Shown here one piece after another: positions 11,031 through 25,819 of a stretch of DNA of 64,000 nucleotides. The position numbers and the translations under genes are program-made. This stretch comes from Lateolabrax maculatus. Its lineage: Eukaryota > Chordata > Actinopteri > Acropomatiformes > Lateolabracidae. The DNA is taken from the NCBI GenBank assembly GCA_031216445.1, contig CM062218.1, forward strand, positions 19,037,501 through 19,101,500, given 5' to 3'. Each line of letters begins with the position of its first letter. Position 1 is the first letter of the stretch. The notes beneath the pieces are model-generated. The model saw only the letters and a list, made by a program, of their open reading frames with translations, had not been told where the DNA came from and did no database searches.

Positions 11031-14000
11031 CCCAGTGAAGTTGTTGTTCCAGGTTTTTCCTGGAAATAATGTCAGTATTCAACAATGTCGGATAAGGCAG
11101 CTGCTTCATTTCAATCCATTTAATCCATTAAGGACACTTAATTCTAGAAGCATTTTAGACGCTTGACTTGCTTGTTGTTTTTGTCACATTTGACTGATTT
11201 TAAATCCCACCACACATAGTTAATGGGAATCGATTTGGTGAAATAACGTAAAAACTGTATTGGTTTAATTTCAACTACATTTAAAAAATAACCGCCTACT
11301 TTTGGACAAGTACAAGCAATGAAACAATTGATAAATGATGAGGCTGGAAATAATTATGTCCTTTCCTTGTTGGCAGTAAGTCCTATTAAAAGGAAAAAAA
11401 AGAAGACATATAAAAACAGTATAGTTTCATCTTTAAGAATGGCTCAGTAATTTCCCAAAAGTTTTTAGAAAACATCACTATACCAGGAGTAAATGTGTAA
11501 TTGGAGGGGACTATGTTGCTGTGGATTAATCCAGATTTGGCGCACTTTGTGGGATTGATTTAAACTACAGTGCGTGTGTAAATGAAGGAACAACCCAGTG
11601 CAGCAGTGTGGCTCGTTGATGCGTCTGTAATAGGTTTTGGATAACAATGAAGCTCTACAGAACAGTGGAGTAAGGTATCCTACTTGTTAGTATGATCAAT
11701 TCATTGATGGTTTTGGTCTGTTCGTGGGATTAGTTGACAAAAAGAAAATAGAGCATTCCCAGCCTCATCCTTAAAGTATCTCAAATAAATGACAACATAT
11801 TTTTTAAAGATTTTGAGACTTTATAATGGGCAAAAAAACATGTTAAGATGCAGATTTTCTTGCTGTGCACAGCAGCTCTGTCATCGAGAGATATTTATAG
11901 AACCAAAACTCAAATCACTGCAGATGCAGCTATTTATTAAGCAGCTCATTCATTAGTGACGGGATCACAAGTATCACCGCTCAATTCTTTTCTGTCATAT
12001 GTAATGCATCTCTGGCAAAGATGACTGTAATTACAGCGAGCAAGCAGTCCACACAGTCAACGCCTCCGGAGCTGCTGCGTCGATGGGAGGCTGCAAGAGG
12101 TGAATGGATAAAAATCAAGTTTATAGATCTGTGGTTCGTACGCGCCCACCCCTCCACCAGAGGGCCGGGGTTTTAATTGCTGTCTGACCAGGGCTGGTTG
12201 CGTGTGAAGATGGGCCGCGTTGATACGAGAAGTAGGGGGGAAGAAATGGTTTTCTTTCTCTGTGGTTGTTGTATTGACAGTTTCTCTTCCTGGAGGAGCT
12301 GATAAGAACACAGGATCCAGGGAGACACCCAGAGGAGTGGATTGCATTTCAGAGCCAGGAATCTGGGCTTTTTTTCTTCTTTTTTTTCACGCAGTCTAGC
12401 AAGCCTTAGACGTCCTGCGTCAAAATCCAACGTCTGAGGGCACAGAAGCAGGTTGAAAACGGTATTACTGCAAGCTCAAAGCTCATGGAGGAAAAAAATG
12501 CCAGAGCAGGTGGCATGCATGAGCAACAAGCCCGTAACCTTGTAACATAAATGAAACAGCTGCATGCATGAGGAGCACTGTACTCAAAATCAATGAGGGA
12601 AAGTGCATTGATTTACAAAACAAAACACAAACACAGGGGACCTTGCTGCATGCTTTATGTCAGGTCACTGTTTCAGTGCTGCTTTATTTACTGGAGCATC
12701 TGCTCGGACACATTTAGACAGAAGCAGAGGAGTAATAATGTCGGCTTCCTACTTTTTTGTGTTTATTTGTACACTGTGGTTAGCTTTTCAAATCACTGAA
12801 CTAAGCGTTTGTTAATTAAACAATTTTAACAGTAGGAGGATGTAAGCAGCGCAAGAAATTATAGAATCATATGTGACTGGCATAATATACACTGTATAGT
12901 CATTTTGTAATTATGTAACAGTATAACTCCTAATGATTCATAAACAGTTTGGCCATTGTCATATCTTTTGTGCAGTTTTTCATCTCTGGTTTGACAGTGT
13001 TTATACCAAAAAATTACACACATTCTGTGATCAATTGTATTCTATTCAGGGTGGAAAAGTCTCTAAAACTGCCTTTAGAACATCACACGAGACAAAACTC
13101 AGAGATTCATGACTATGCTAACAGGATAATTCATTTACTGGACAATTCTGATAAAAAATGTGACGTGAGGAAAATGTAATTCCGCTGCAGATTTTTCACG
13201 CTGGTTGAGCTGCGCTCTGGTCAGAGAACAACCTCCATGTTTCAGAGCAGGATCACATAACTGATCAATATGTGATGTGTAACAAAAGCCAAATATCGGG
13301 GCACACTAATACATGTATCAAACCCTTGTGTAAAGTGACATCATTACAAACACTTGACTTATTGCTGCCTTTACTCCCAAACACACAATGCCTTTGAGGC
13401 TGGAGAATCTACAGCGGTGCAGGACAAATTGCTCTATGTGTGTCATAGATCTCGCTGTGAGAAGTACATTACCCCCACTGAGCTCCTCAGGTCGCCCAGT
13501 GAGGGATAATTGTGACCCCCACTGAGAGGGAAGAACCCAACTTACAGGATCCACCTTCCGCTCATCACAAGGCACCCGTTTGAAGCCTCTTCCTTTGGAG
13601 TTAAAGTGGTAATCCTGGGCTCATTCCTATGATGTTTCTCTTATATCCTCTCCATTTTTGAAGGTTGTTACAGCTAACAGCGAGGGCCCTCGGCAGATTT
13701 CCAATTCAGTTTCTCATAGGTTTTTCAATTCATGGTGTCCCGAAATTAAGGTCTTGGAATCTAAAACTGTCAACTCTGGTGCTGAATCAGCTCTCTACAT
13801 ATATATTAAATTCAGGTCTTTCAAATGTAACAGTAAAAAGTTGATTTTTGAACATGATCCCTTTAACTAAATGTTTTGTACGTGCAACTAAGCATATTTG
13901 CTTTATTTGTCAAAAACACAATACAAAAGTTCAATTGGAAATGTGATCTTTTTAGTCCAGTTGTATTCCTAATACACATCACTCCCTGTGTAAATTCCTG

Positions 14001-14222
14001 AGTAAGACAATTGTGTGTACATCTTGATTTAGTAAGCCCATATTTAGTAAAGGCTTTTTACTCTTAACCATCCACTTTTGTATATGGAATTGGATTTTTT
14101 ATGCCTAAAGCTTATCCATGGATGAAGTCATATTCCCCTAACAGATAATTACTTTAATTCATAAGCATGAAATGCACCTTTGCTCAACTCAATACACATA
14201 GGGGCTTTGTTGATACAACCTT

Positions 14223-14425
14223 ACTTGGTCTGGTATGACCAGTACCTCATATGGGCTAGTGTCTGCAAACTTTACAGTAGGTAGCCAAATGGACATTACG
14301 GAGTCAATGCTGACTGCTGACTTTATCACTCATTTCTAGTCATGTTACTGTTACATTATGTTTTAGCATTTACCATTATACTCATCATATACTTGTGCCC
14401 ACTTAATGCTTTTTCTCAGCAACTC
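14223..14425 (+). repeat. Intron-internal repeated sequence, copy A
   Basis: Shares with 34179-34330 the identical 20-mer ACTTGGTCTGGTATGACCAG, then TGCAAACTTTACA / AGCAAACTTTACA, GACTTTAT, and TATGTTTTAGCATTTAC, in the same order and orientation. So both are copies of one dispersed element that I cannot name. Confidence 0.75.
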
Positions 14426-17400
14426 TCCACTGTAGCAGTATTATTTAATTCCAGTCTACCTACTGTTCTCTCCACATAACACAAATAACCCCCCTGGCAA
14501 TCGGTAGTGTCTGCCTCATTATCATATTTATTTAAAGTATCGTATGACCCATTTCATTCCAACATGCGTTCCTCTCGTCATGATTGAGTAGTCCCATATT
14601 TAAGGGTAGTCTCCAGAGATGCTGCTGCGCATAATGGGAACATTACTATTAAGCGTAGTCACAGGACTGTCCTTGTCGTTAAAATAAGAAGAGAAACACT
14701 TCTCTTCCTAACTAAGCATTGTTTTAGGTTACAATGACTGCATTATTACAGATACATTCAAAAACTGCAGGCTGTAAAAAAAAAAGGAGCCCCTGGTCTT
14801 TCTACGGAGGGAATGTTGGAAATCCAACTCACACGATCAATGATCTGTCATGTAAGCAATACGAGATGAAATACTGAATATGTTTGCCCGGTAGCTAGTG
14901 ATATAGTATATAGAGTCATGTTGGTGAAGGGAAAGGGCTGTGGTGCCGCCCTTTGTAACGTGACCAGTCTAATGGACCACATCTGATGAATGCTCATGAT
15001 CGCAGCAATAATACGAAGAGAAATCTGTCCGATTGCCTGGTGTACACATCAGTGCAAGCTTTAATGGCCGAATCTGTCACTAAACGTCTCAAGCTTGTTC
15101 ACAATGGCCCCTGTCCTGTGGCTGGTAATAGAAGATTAATAGCAGGCCACCGGTCCATCTCTGATCGGAGTTATCGAATGGTTTCCCTTGGATACGTTTC
15201 TCAGGACTTGGCCACGTCTGGGCTGTATTGATCTGCCGCTTGCAAATTTATGGTTATGTTTCTTCAATTTGCACAAAGGCAAAAACATTGTTGTCTCTGC
15301 TGGCATCACTCATTGGCTTCCTGCAGATGTGGCTGCGGCAGTAGGTCTCAACTTTATCTGTCCCTCCGTCCCAAAGGGCCAAACCCTCTCCTTTTGTGAC
15401 AATGTGAATGTCATCGCTGTTACTTTATCCATCTAATTGACCGTGACCTTCTCAGTGCTTTACATTTAGGGAACGTTTATTGACAAAGAATGCTCTCCGG
15501 TGCTTTAAATACTGTACATGCTGATATGATACGGCTGTCTGCATGGGGGGAGCAGATCACTGGTTTGTTGTGTCGGACTGTTCCGTGCTCTGCTTGAGTG
15601 GGGATGATGATTTTCTTATAGAAGTGTCTTATAGGATTTTGGACACCAAAGCCATGGTGTTTTCCTTTTGATAACCTAGCCTAACCCGCCCGGCCCTACA
15701 GCCCTAAACTATAGCCTCAAATTGATTTAACCTCAGCTCCGGCTTTAGCTTCAGATTTAGCTCCCTTCCAATCTGGCAACCCCCCGCTCTGCCCTCCGCC
15801 CCCACGCACGTCTCGTTTAGCTCCAATACACGGGGTTCCATTACCTCTGCCTTAGTCAAATGGCTTGGAGCTCTGGACTGATATTTCAACTGAGACATAA
15901 TTAATGAGATGTGCATGTCCGTAAGACGTCTGCTGGGAGTAAGCGTAGGATCTAAGAACAGCAGGAAGAGGAGCGAAGTGGAGACCTGCTGCAGCTATGG
16001 AGGCGCAGCAACGCCAGCACCACGATAACAAGCAAATTCATGCTTGTTCTACAAGAAAAAGAAAAACATGCTTACTGCATTGCCTTTGAATTGGCTGCAC
16101 TCTGACTCTTTCTATAACTTAACATTGTGCATATACAGTAGGTCTGCTTGTTTAGATCAGGACTTCCAAACACATCTGATCAGTCCAGGGCTCAAGAATC
16201 AGAGAGAACAAAGTAAGACTGCCGTAAGCACTCAAATTTAGAAGCAGAATCTACACTGTATCTAGTGCTGACCTGTTTAGAAATGCAGAATTCAAATAAA
16301 ACGTATAAGAAAACATTCTGCAGGCACTCTTAGGCAGAGCAAGAAGAACATGTATATAATAATCCTTCATTTAATTGGGCATAATTGTTTAAAACAGCAT
16401 CCTTTGTCGACCTTACAGGCTCTATATTAGGGTGGAAATAACATAAACACCTAGTATTTTATACAGACGATACACTGGAAGCAGATATTATTCCATCAAA
16501 AATCAGATGACGAACAAACACACACGCAAAAAAAAAACAACCATCACAATGTTATGAAGATATTAGTGTCATGAAAAGATTCATAGATAATGAACATAAT
16601 CTTAGTGGCAGCCCTGATCTTTTTCTTCATTTAAACTGCGTTGTATTAAGGTGTCACATTTGACAACGCCTCTGACGGACAGTTCAACAAGTTCTATTCC
16701 TTCCACCCTCAGAAGAGCATCACTGCACGCACAATGTTCATCAAAGTGTCATGCCATAGAATAATCAAGATTTGTGGTGTGTTAACTCACAGTGTTTTGT
16801 CTATATCGAGTCTTAATCAACATGTTTTTATTATTTTATTTCTGCCCTGATGAAGACTCTGTGAGGTCGGATGTGGTTGACAGTTGAAGGAATTGGAAGC
16901 TTTTCATATATTGTCTCTCCCTTTTCTGCCTGAAAACATGTTCTTGTCTGTTGTTTCATCATTAAGTTCCCTGTATGCTTAACTCAGCCCTTGGCTTCTG
17001 CATCTTTTCTCATCACATTTTAAATGTTTTGCAGCCACAGGTCGGAATGTGAAAAAGTTGAATTGTGTCCAAATTTCTCTCAGATATGCAGAGCCAGAAA
17101 TGGAAGTGTCGAGACTTGGCATTGTATTTCCCAAATTTAAAGCCAGCTGCAGCGCTAAAAGGTGGAAAGAGAGAGCACCAAAAGTCAAATACATGTTTAG
17201 GAAATTATTTTTTATTTAGCGTAGGCTGTCTAACGCTACTGCACAGTGTTAGGAGTTATTTTGCTCATGTAGTTTATTCAGTAAAAGCTCTGGAAAGCAG
17301 GATAGAAATTGTTACAATTACAGCAAAGCTTCTTCAGCACAATGAATGAAGCCCTGTGGCAATGCCAAAATCAGGATATGCTATAATTCTGCATAACAAT

Positions 17401-19964
17401 GGGTAATGACTGCTTTGGCACTGAACAACAACACAGATGTATTTAGAAGCAGTTTTTCGCCCTTCATCAACACTGTCTTCACTTTTACCACTTGACAAAG
17501 TGTCTTCAAATTAGTGAATCCAGTACAGAAACTTTGTCGACTCAGACGTAACCTTAAATTAACCTTAATGCTTGTTAGTCTTACTGCTATTAAGGTGAGT
17601 TCTTTTTTGAATTAGTTAGAGGATTTAAATGTTAGGTAGGTAATTGATCTTAATAAAGAATATTTTAGAAAGTGTCTTTTAGAGTTTTTAAATGTTTTGC
17701 TGGTACATTTTTATTTTTCAGAATTTAAATTGAACAAGATTGGAGGATACCGTTAACAACACATGACACGTGTGTGACCTTTAGCTGCTGAGATTCCATC
17801 CCATTATCACCTGCCCACAGTTGGCACGTATGTGCTTCAGCGTGTTTTGCACCCAGTCTTCCACAGCCATCACTTAATGGAGAGTTTCCACTGCCAAGTA
17901 TGGTGCAAACACACTTTCTATTATCAGCCATTGTCGCAGCGCCACAACACTCCAGATTAACCCTGTGAGATGAAATTTAATTCTCACCGACTTTAAGCGC
18001 AAACACAGACCCTAATTGGGTGAACCTGAGGACAGCAGTGGTCAGCTGCCTCCTATATGTTTCAACTCGGAGCTCCCATGCTAATGATGTGCAGTGGGTG
18101 GTGATGCACGGAGGCATTAAACATGCCTCTGCCATGGTGTGAGAACGGATTCTGTCTTTCAGATGACATGAAGACGCGTCTTCAATGTGTTACACTGTGA
18201 ACTGTCATCCTGGAGAGTATGCATACCCTTCACAATCCCTTTTTTTTTCTCCTATGGTTTTCACGGCCTTATTTGCTCATACGCCTCTGGTCGCGGGGCT
18301 GACATTGACAACACTGTCAAAGATTGCTGTCAGACAACATACCCAGAGCTAGAGTGCCGGCCTTAAACAGCAATGCCTCACCTAGCGGTTTATATGCTCA
18401 ATAATTGGGAAACAATCCCTGTTTATTCCAGCTTTTCCTCCCCTTGAATTTTTCCTACTGTTGTTTTCCTTGCTCTGGTTGCTTGAGTGAAGCGACATGC
18501 CAGTGGGTGACAACACGCAGCAAAATATGGTTAACATGTTTCATGTGACACTTCAATTTCCTCTCTGTCAATCAGTGCAGCTGCTGTATCTCTCTTATTG
18601 CTCTGGTAGACTGACAGCTCCTGATAGATCTAGTTTTCGGTTAGCAGCAGAAATATGTGATTACACTGACTAGCATGCAAATACATGCATATATGCAAGT
18701 GAGACCTACATACAGTGCACCTGCTCGTTCTGCTTACGCGCACACACACCGCAAAGACTCAATTTTAACAAGTTATTGCGCTTGGGAATGTCTTGAGATA
18801 AAAACAAACTGCTACATTGGTACCAAAAACCATTAAATTCTAGCAGTGAGTGTGTTTTAATTCTGAGCTAAATGACTTGTAATTTTTTGCAGCGTACAAA
18901 AGAGCAGCCTTCATGATTTAATGTCAACACGGCTGGTCCTAAAATTCCTTGAAAATGGATTTTGTTTACAGTAAATCCTGCAAAATCTGGGCACGGAGGT
19001 GACGGCTCCTGGGCCCTGCTGTGGCCTCGGAGAGATTGTCATAAAAATGGTGCGTCCTGAAGAGACAGCCGGCGGCGTTGCTGAGTCGACAGCCCCACTG
19101 TGTCCTAGAGTAGTCCATTAGCTCTACCTGCCCCTTTTCTCCACAGGATCCCCACAGCACTAAATGAAGCCAGGCATATTTTCATCTTCTTGACAGCCTG
19201 GCTGCGGCTGCAACCATGGGAGATGGAGGTCTGTGTAAGCCTGCACGTTCTGCCGCATTTCTGTTGGCAGGATTGGCCCAGATGCTGATGCACAGACCAC
19301 TATATCATTCATACAGAAATTGCCTTTTTTTTTGTTCCTTTTTTAGAACAACGGATTTCATTTCAGTGGGGGAGGGGGTAGCTTTGGTCGCCATATATAT
19401 AAAATCTGACTGTACTGAGTTATCCAAGTTAGCTAGTTAACCTCAAAGTTCAAATGAACCATACCAGCCTGCAGCTACAGTATCTAAGCAACATCAGAAG
19501 TGCAGTGGTGTAGAAGCAGTACGCTTCCTAGGAATTGTATAACTCCAGGAAACTGGAAACACCAGTTTTTCATAAAATACAATGCAAGTCCATTCTCTGG
19601 TCCTAAGTTGCTTCTTTGAATGTGTGACTCACTTTTTGGATGATTCATCATCATTAATTGTTACGCGTTGAATCAATTATTGAATCACTGTTCTGATATT
19701 GCTGTTTTGATTCAGACAATCCTTACACAAGGTCCATTTACTGGCTTTTTTGGGAACTGTCAACTGCATCACATGGTCTCCATCAGTGGACAGAGTGCTC
19801 AGTTTGTGTCAGTCTCGGAGCAGTTTGAGCAAACTCTATCCACTGATGAAGACTGTGAGATGCGGTTAAAAGCTCAACTTGTTTGTAAAAAAAAAAGAGT
19901 TGCAGTTATTTGGAGTCGTGTGTTTGGTTACATGTGAATATTAATTTTTCTTTTTGGACCTATT
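14426..19964. other. Intronic stretch, nothing identified
   Basis: Mixed composition, no exon-like frame with flanking splice sites that resembles a known protein, no named repeat. GATGAAGACT wording recurs at 16851 and 19847 and may mark two unrelated or very old repeat remnants. Confidence 0.45.
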
Positions 19965-20270
19965 TTGGCGAAATATCTGGCTCTTTAGCTGCTGAATGCC
20001 TGACTATGTTCACCAGCTACTCACTAACTTTGTCTGCTGTTTAGGGTTGGGCTGTAGTGTGTTTAAAACAGCTGGAAACTAGGTTGATGAGACTGAACCA
20101 AACAGTACAGTGCCATAAAATCAAAACAATGAGCTGAAAGAAGCTAGGATGCTCCATAGCGCAGAGAGGAACTCCAGAGTTGAAAATTATTTTTACCCTT
20201 TTTGTATTACATGTAATAATTTCATCATTTCTTAGTATAAAAATATTGATGATTGCAGCTTTAACCTCTC
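19965..20270 (+). repeat. Dispersed teleost repeat (GGCGAAATATCTGG type)
   Basis: Blocks in order: GGCGAAATATCTGGCTCTTT, AGCTGCTGAATGCC, CACCAGCTACTCACTAACTT, TGTCTGCTGTTTAGGG, AAACAGCTGGAAAC, CAATGAGCTGAAAGAAGC, CAGAGAGGAACTCCAGAGTT and TTGATGATTGCAGCTTTAA. I recognise this as a frequent percomorph repeat; the copy looks nearly full length. Confidence 0.65.
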
Positions 20271-22299
20271 CTACTCCTTGTTTTCTCGTTTAGTTTCTTT
20301 GAATGTATAACAATCTATTTACAAACTGACAAATTTATATATTGAATATATTCTGTTTTGGCTTGTTCCAACATATAAATGCTTAGTCATTTGATCCATT
20401 GTTCAAAAACATCAAAAACAAGTAATTGTATTTTTATTCATATCCTGGTAAAAGTTCTTTCACTGCCATTTAAGTTTGCTGCTCATATAAGTACCTGAAA
20501 AGCATTGTTTTTTTCTTAGCTCTGCACACTGAGAGCTAAGCAAACCTCTGCCTCTGAAAAATGTTTGTAGAACAAAAACTCCAATCTGCAGAATGAATGC
20601 TGCCCCATAACACTGGCTATACCTGGAGTATTTATGTGCATTTTGAAGCTGCCGATGCAAGGGGAGAAAGCTTTTCAGAGGTGTGGAGGAGTTGGTGCAG
20701 CAGCTCAATCTTAAACCATGGTGGCCTATACAAAGCTTACCACCCACTCAAGTTAGGGAAACATTTGAATGTGTCTGTTTGCCAAAATGACTAAGTGAGA
20801 CGGTGAAAAAAAAAAAAAAGTGCAGTCCGGAACCATACATTCACTCTTTTGTGCAGTGTGTAAACCAACGGAGACATTACACTCCAGTGCGTTTGCTAAT
20901 AATTTTGCAGTTTCTTCTCTCAGAGAGCTCTTGTGAAAATGTGTTAATTATTTTTCCCATAATGCATCTCCAGCCACAGTTCTTACTTGCTTTGTTGTGT
21001 AGTTGTGAACCCAATCAGAAAAGCAACTTAAAGAGGTATAAAGCCAACATACCCTCACATCCACTGTGGGTTTCACTTTACATTCGAGCTGTCAGTCAGC
21101 AGGGCGAAAGAGTTCAACTGAGCCCTGCCGTCATAGCTTTCCCCTCCTGCCACTAACTCAAGCCTCGTTCAGTTACAGCTTTAATTTTTCTCCACCGTGA
21201 TATTGTTTGGAGTCATGGCAAAGTTGGTGCGAGTGTGAGGACGCAGGTGCTGAGAGCCAAAGTGTCATCCCCTCTGGTGTGTGGTCGATAATGAGACTGG
21301 GAGAGGGGCATGAATAACTCCATGAACGCTTTTTCATTTCCTTAATCTCTGCCCACAGGCCAGTCCAGTAACACTGAGTCATTATTTTCCATCAGTTTGC
21401 TCGCTACTTGATCACACATATCGCCTCCTATGGGGTAGGATAAAGACGGGAAGAAAAATCCACTGCACAAATGAAAAACGCTCCGTAATTCAATATCTTT
21501 AATAAAGATGGTGAACAAATCTCCTTGCTGAGCTCTATGTAGAATGATTAATTGCGAACTTCCTTGCAACTTCAAGCCTGAGAGCGACTTGTGACCTCAG
21601 GCTACCAGACCATAGAGGTATAAGTGGCCGCAGGACAGGCACTCCTTCTGCTTCGGGCTTTGACCAAGCACAATGAGCCTCACAAAAGCCCATATTCTTT
21701 TTCTCGCTTTTCCCCATTTTCCTCCCCTTGATCTTGTCACCAAGCCGGCTCCCCATCGTTGTACCCGGCAGTATCCTCTTTCATAAAATCCTAGGTTTGA
21801 TGTGCTTCCCGGGGATCTGGTAAGTGCTTGGCAGTGCACGCTGGGTGACTCAGCGAACACGGATTCAGCAGGCCGACACTATCGCTCCTACAGCTAGGGC
21901 CTGAAGCGAGGCTAAGCACTCACAATTGATTTAATCACTGAGAATAGGAGCGGAGTATAGGGAGGCTCTGTTCATGTCTCTCCCCTGCTTTTAAAAGCTT
22001 GGCCACGTACAGAAGGTTAATCAGATATGGTGACCTACTGGAGACTGTGCTATCAAAGTAGCAAGGGTTATTTTCAAAAAGACTGCTGATTAATCAATCA
22101 ATAATGCCATCCACTGGGGCACTCCGACACAGTAACATGCTCTTTTTGCTTTAAAATTCATGTCAAAATGTGTTCAAAAATGTATTGGAGGCTGAGTAGT
22201 GGGTGATGAGGTGTAGGGTATAAAAGGCAAGACTTAAGATAGAAGCAAAGAACACCATGACACAAAGCAAGTGATCTTTTGTACTCTCTATACTGGACA

Positions 22300-22440
22300 A
22301 TATTGCTAAAATGATCAGTTGATTAAAATATTAGTTGAATGACTGAATGAAAATCTGTCATCTACAACAACTTGATACTCGATGAGCTTTAATTGATATT
22401 TGTATAATAACAATCTATCAAATGCCAATGTGAAAACAAT
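22300..22440 (+). repeat. Dispersed teleost repeat (GATTAATC family), weak copy
   Basis: ATTGCTAAAATGATCAGTTGATTAAA, split by decay from TTGATACTCGATGAGCTTTAATTGA, resembles the terminal part of the family. Highly diverged, so only a tentative member. Confidence 0.4.
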
Positions 22441-23159
22441 TGCAGTGTGAAAGGAGTTGCTCATAGGGGGTGTACCTACAAAGAAACTGCAGCTCCCCTC
22501 GGCTTTACGGAGCTTTGTAATGAGTTTCAGCTCATTGTTTATCTGTCCGGCCCACAACTTTAATGTTTTGGTTCACTCTTAGGGTTCTCATAGCGTTGCT
22601 TTCGGCCGCAGCAGGCAGCGGGTGCACCAGCATGGAAATGTTGCCACAGACATCAGCTTTAAAACTGTGGTACAAAAATATATAAAGACTTGGAAGCGGT
22701 GAATTAATTTGCATTGTGTGAACTCGTTTGGGAGGGCTTCAATGTAATGGACGTTCATTTATATGTAAAAGTCAAGCTTTAAGTGACGACTTATGACTTT
22801 TTACATTCGCAACAAATGCACGGCCCGGTTGGAATTGAGCTACACATGGTGTCAGAGGGGTGCGTTCATGAATTCACTCCGGTGGTGTCAGTGGCTCCTT
22901 GAGTGCCTTTTTTTTACGGGTTAGTTGTTTTAATTTGACAGCCCTAATAAACATCTAAATCAGATGATCACTGGATTTATTCTGATACAAAAAAATATGA
23001 AGTAAAATAATTGTGTTAAACAGAAATAGCTTAATTAGAGATGATCTACTTGCAAGGCACTTGCAAAATGACCATATTGCACAGTGGCTATTTCTAACCC
23101 GATGCATAGCAGGTGTAACACTTACGATTCCAAAAATAGGGAGTATGGGAGTTATGAAA

Positions 23160-23222
23160 TTTATTGTACTTTTACTTGAGTAAAGGTTTTCAGTACTCTA
23201 CCCACTGCTGGTTGCGCCATAA
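23160..23222 (+). repeat. Short dispersed repeat (ACTTGAGTAAAGG type)
   Basis: TGTACTTTTACTTGAGTAAA followed by TCAGTACTCTACCCACTGCTGG is a frequent fish repeat end. Possibly related wording is at 26155-26210 (AAGTAAAGAAAAATCTACTT). Confidence 0.5.
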
Positions 23223-23599
23223 CTGCTGGATGTGTTTCTTTGTACTTGTTGTTCGGATGAAATAACTTCAGGCTCCAGGAACTTAGGATGGGCATATTCA
23301 CTGTTTTCTGACATTTTAAGGGAGGTTTTTAAGGAAAATAGACACCATTTGTAAAAATGTGAATTTGAATTTGCCAAAATGCTTAGAAACGATCAATGTT
23401 TATGTTTTTCTGAGAAAGACCTTCAGCAGCTGCCTGAATCATGACTATTGTCTGTCAGAAGCAAAGGTAGATGTAGCCTGGTGTTCTTATAAAGTCTGCA
23501 TAGGGAGGAGGCTGGGGTGGATGACTGGGTCAGAAAAATGGCAGACTGACACAGAAGACTTCAGTTCATTTCCTGTTTTTCTTCCCTTAAGTGCTTTCT

Positions 23600-23712
23600 G
23601 TTAACCCTTATGGGGTTCCCTTACCCTAACAAAGTAGTTATTTTAACCCAAACCATGAACTTTCCCTAACCCTAACTGAATCGTTTTTGTGCCTAAACCT
23701 AAACAACCTTTT
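23600..23712 (+). repeat. CCTAACC-rich dispersed repeat, copy 1
   Basis: TTACCCTAACAAAGTAGTTA, AACCCAAACCATGAACTTTC, CCTAACCCTAACTGAATCG and TGCCTAAACCTAAAC form a known fish repeat pattern. The TAACCC wording is interspersed, not tandem, so it is not a telomere array. Confidence 0.6.
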
Positions 23713-25819
23713 ACCATAGTCATATGAATAATTTAGCATGCATTAATAAAAGCAGTAATCACTAGATTAAATGTGATTAACTGAAGCCCTACTGGAGTGC
23801 ACATATGTTTCTAGCATGGCCACTTAACAAAGAAAGCAGAAAGAGGAACAGTGAAACCTCTTTTGGTAAATATATTTGGTTTCACCTTCATTAAAACCAT
23901 TGAGGTGAATCATTAATGTTACATCAGCATTGTTGTTATGGTTACTTACAGTCTAGCCTGATAAATGATTTACAATTAACAATGAGGATTAAACTGTTGA
24001 CTGTTGTTGAGATGTGTACACTCTTAATGGACACTTGTCAGCCATTTAGAGTACTTTTCATGAAAATGGTCCACAATTACAATTACCCAGATGTTAATTA
24101 TTAATATGTTACAATAATTCACAGCCATAATGGTTTCATCCATAATTCCATAGCTCTTTTGTCTCTTTGCTTCTTTTAGGGAATCTAAGGATTTAATAAT
24201 TAGAGGATTTTTTTTCATCTTTATTTTATGTATATTTTAATATCTGGTTTAAGTTATTTGCTATAACGTAAGTGTAAAACGAGATTACAGTTCCTGTGAT
24301 TGAATTACTGTTAATGTAATTTGTTAGTCTGCACTCAGCACAGGAAAGCATTCAGACAGGGGGCATGGCTGTGGGATTTCCTTGCTTCAGAGCTTGATGA
24401 AGTAGTTGAGAAAATGTCAAGGGCTTTAGTGAGGGCTCAGTTTGTCGTCGCGAAACATGAGGACAGCCCCTCGACATAGACACTATGAGAGGAAATGTGA
24501 AAGTGTGTGTTTAGTGGGGGGGTTAATTTGCACTGCCTTGCTCTCACACATTCCCATTTCTCATTATTTATTTAGCTAGAGTACACTCTTAAGCAGCGTG
24601 ACCTTTAAGTGCAGGCCTGATTGAAGCGGCTTGTGTAGCTATCAGCCGGCCCTAAAAAGCTTCATTGGTACTAAGAGAGGCAGTAGTGATCCCAGGTGTC
24701 ATAACCTGGGAAACCACATGCCGAGTCCTGGCCCGGGGAGTCACTCCACTCATAGCTGCACTGCAAATGACAATGAGATAGGATATATGTATGAAAACAA
24801 TATGGGTTTCTTTCCCGGCAATTAGTCTTGACTGAATCGATGAGTGGCTGGATTGTCTTGTTTTTCAGCATTGCTCTTGGCTCACAGATAATATTGGTAT
24901 TGGTAGACAAGTCATTTCTGCGAAAATGATATCAGATTTGTTTAGAAAAGATCTTTTGCAGGGGTCTCTCAAATCCAGTGCTTGTGGTAGAAATATAGCC
25001 TCTCAGATTAAGTGGCTCAGCTGCATGTTCACCTCCATCTTTGGAGACATTTCAATGACGATACAGGCTGAGACATTGTTAAAAGGGGAGGGGTGGCGGT
25101 GTCCGTTTACCCAGGAGAGAGCCGGTGTAATCCATCAGCCTGGCTGCTGCCCGTTCAGCACAGCCGGCCCCAGCTGCCTACTGCTAACCACCCCTCCACC
25201 TCGCGCTCTGACTTCCCTCCTCCCCCCCTCGATCAACATCTCTCTTTCTGTCAGCCTCTGCCTCTCTAGACTTTACACTAAAAGCTTCCCTAGATTTTAT
25301 AATTTATCATACCTGATCACCTGCAGCTGACCTGACCACTAACAAAAGCAAATGGAGAAACCACACAAATATTTAATACTAAGTGATGCATTATATACCA
25401 CACACTGGCTTGCAGTAAGCCTACATACAGTAACAAGACAGTGAGAGGACAGTACCAGTATGTTCTGCTTCAATAGAATTCTAAATTTTTCTCACTGTCA
25501 ATAAATCTCATATAAAGACCAGAACCAACATAGCATTAGACCATCTCTCAAAATTTGCAGCTTACCTACCCTGTCTGTGGTACTCAGTGCTAAGCCCATT
25601 TGCTCCTACTGAAGAGGTTTTTTTTTGTTTTGTTTTTTTCATGGGTCACAAATATGTAGTTTCATTTTTAGAAAAAGGCTGGGTGATGTACTTTATAGCA
25701 AACATTAAAAAGTTAAAAAGTGATAATAATTAGTGCATTTTTTGGGGACTGTTTTCAGTGGTGAATTAATACACATTTTACGGCACCAGGACAGTGATTT
25801 AAAATATAAGATCTTATTG

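Larger units (their letters stand above)
9418..14222. other. Intronic stretch, small repeats only
   Basis: Apart from the duplication at 10627 and the hairpin at 10998 I see no gene or repeat. A T14-type run lies near 10777. Confidence 0.5.
20271..25819. other. Intronic stretch with three small repeat fragments
   Basis: Contains the fragments at 22300, 23160 and 23600. The 134-residue plus frame at 24926-25330 ends in low-complexity Leu/Ser/Pro and matches no family I know. Confidence 0.45.

Noticed and set aside
23600..23712. Telomere-like CCCTAACCCTAAC
   Set aside because: Only two adjacent units, interspersed with other words, and part of a dispersed fish repeat.
24926..25330. 134-residue plus-strand frame
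   Set aside because: Low-complexity Pro/Leu/Ser end, no family match, lies mid-intron.
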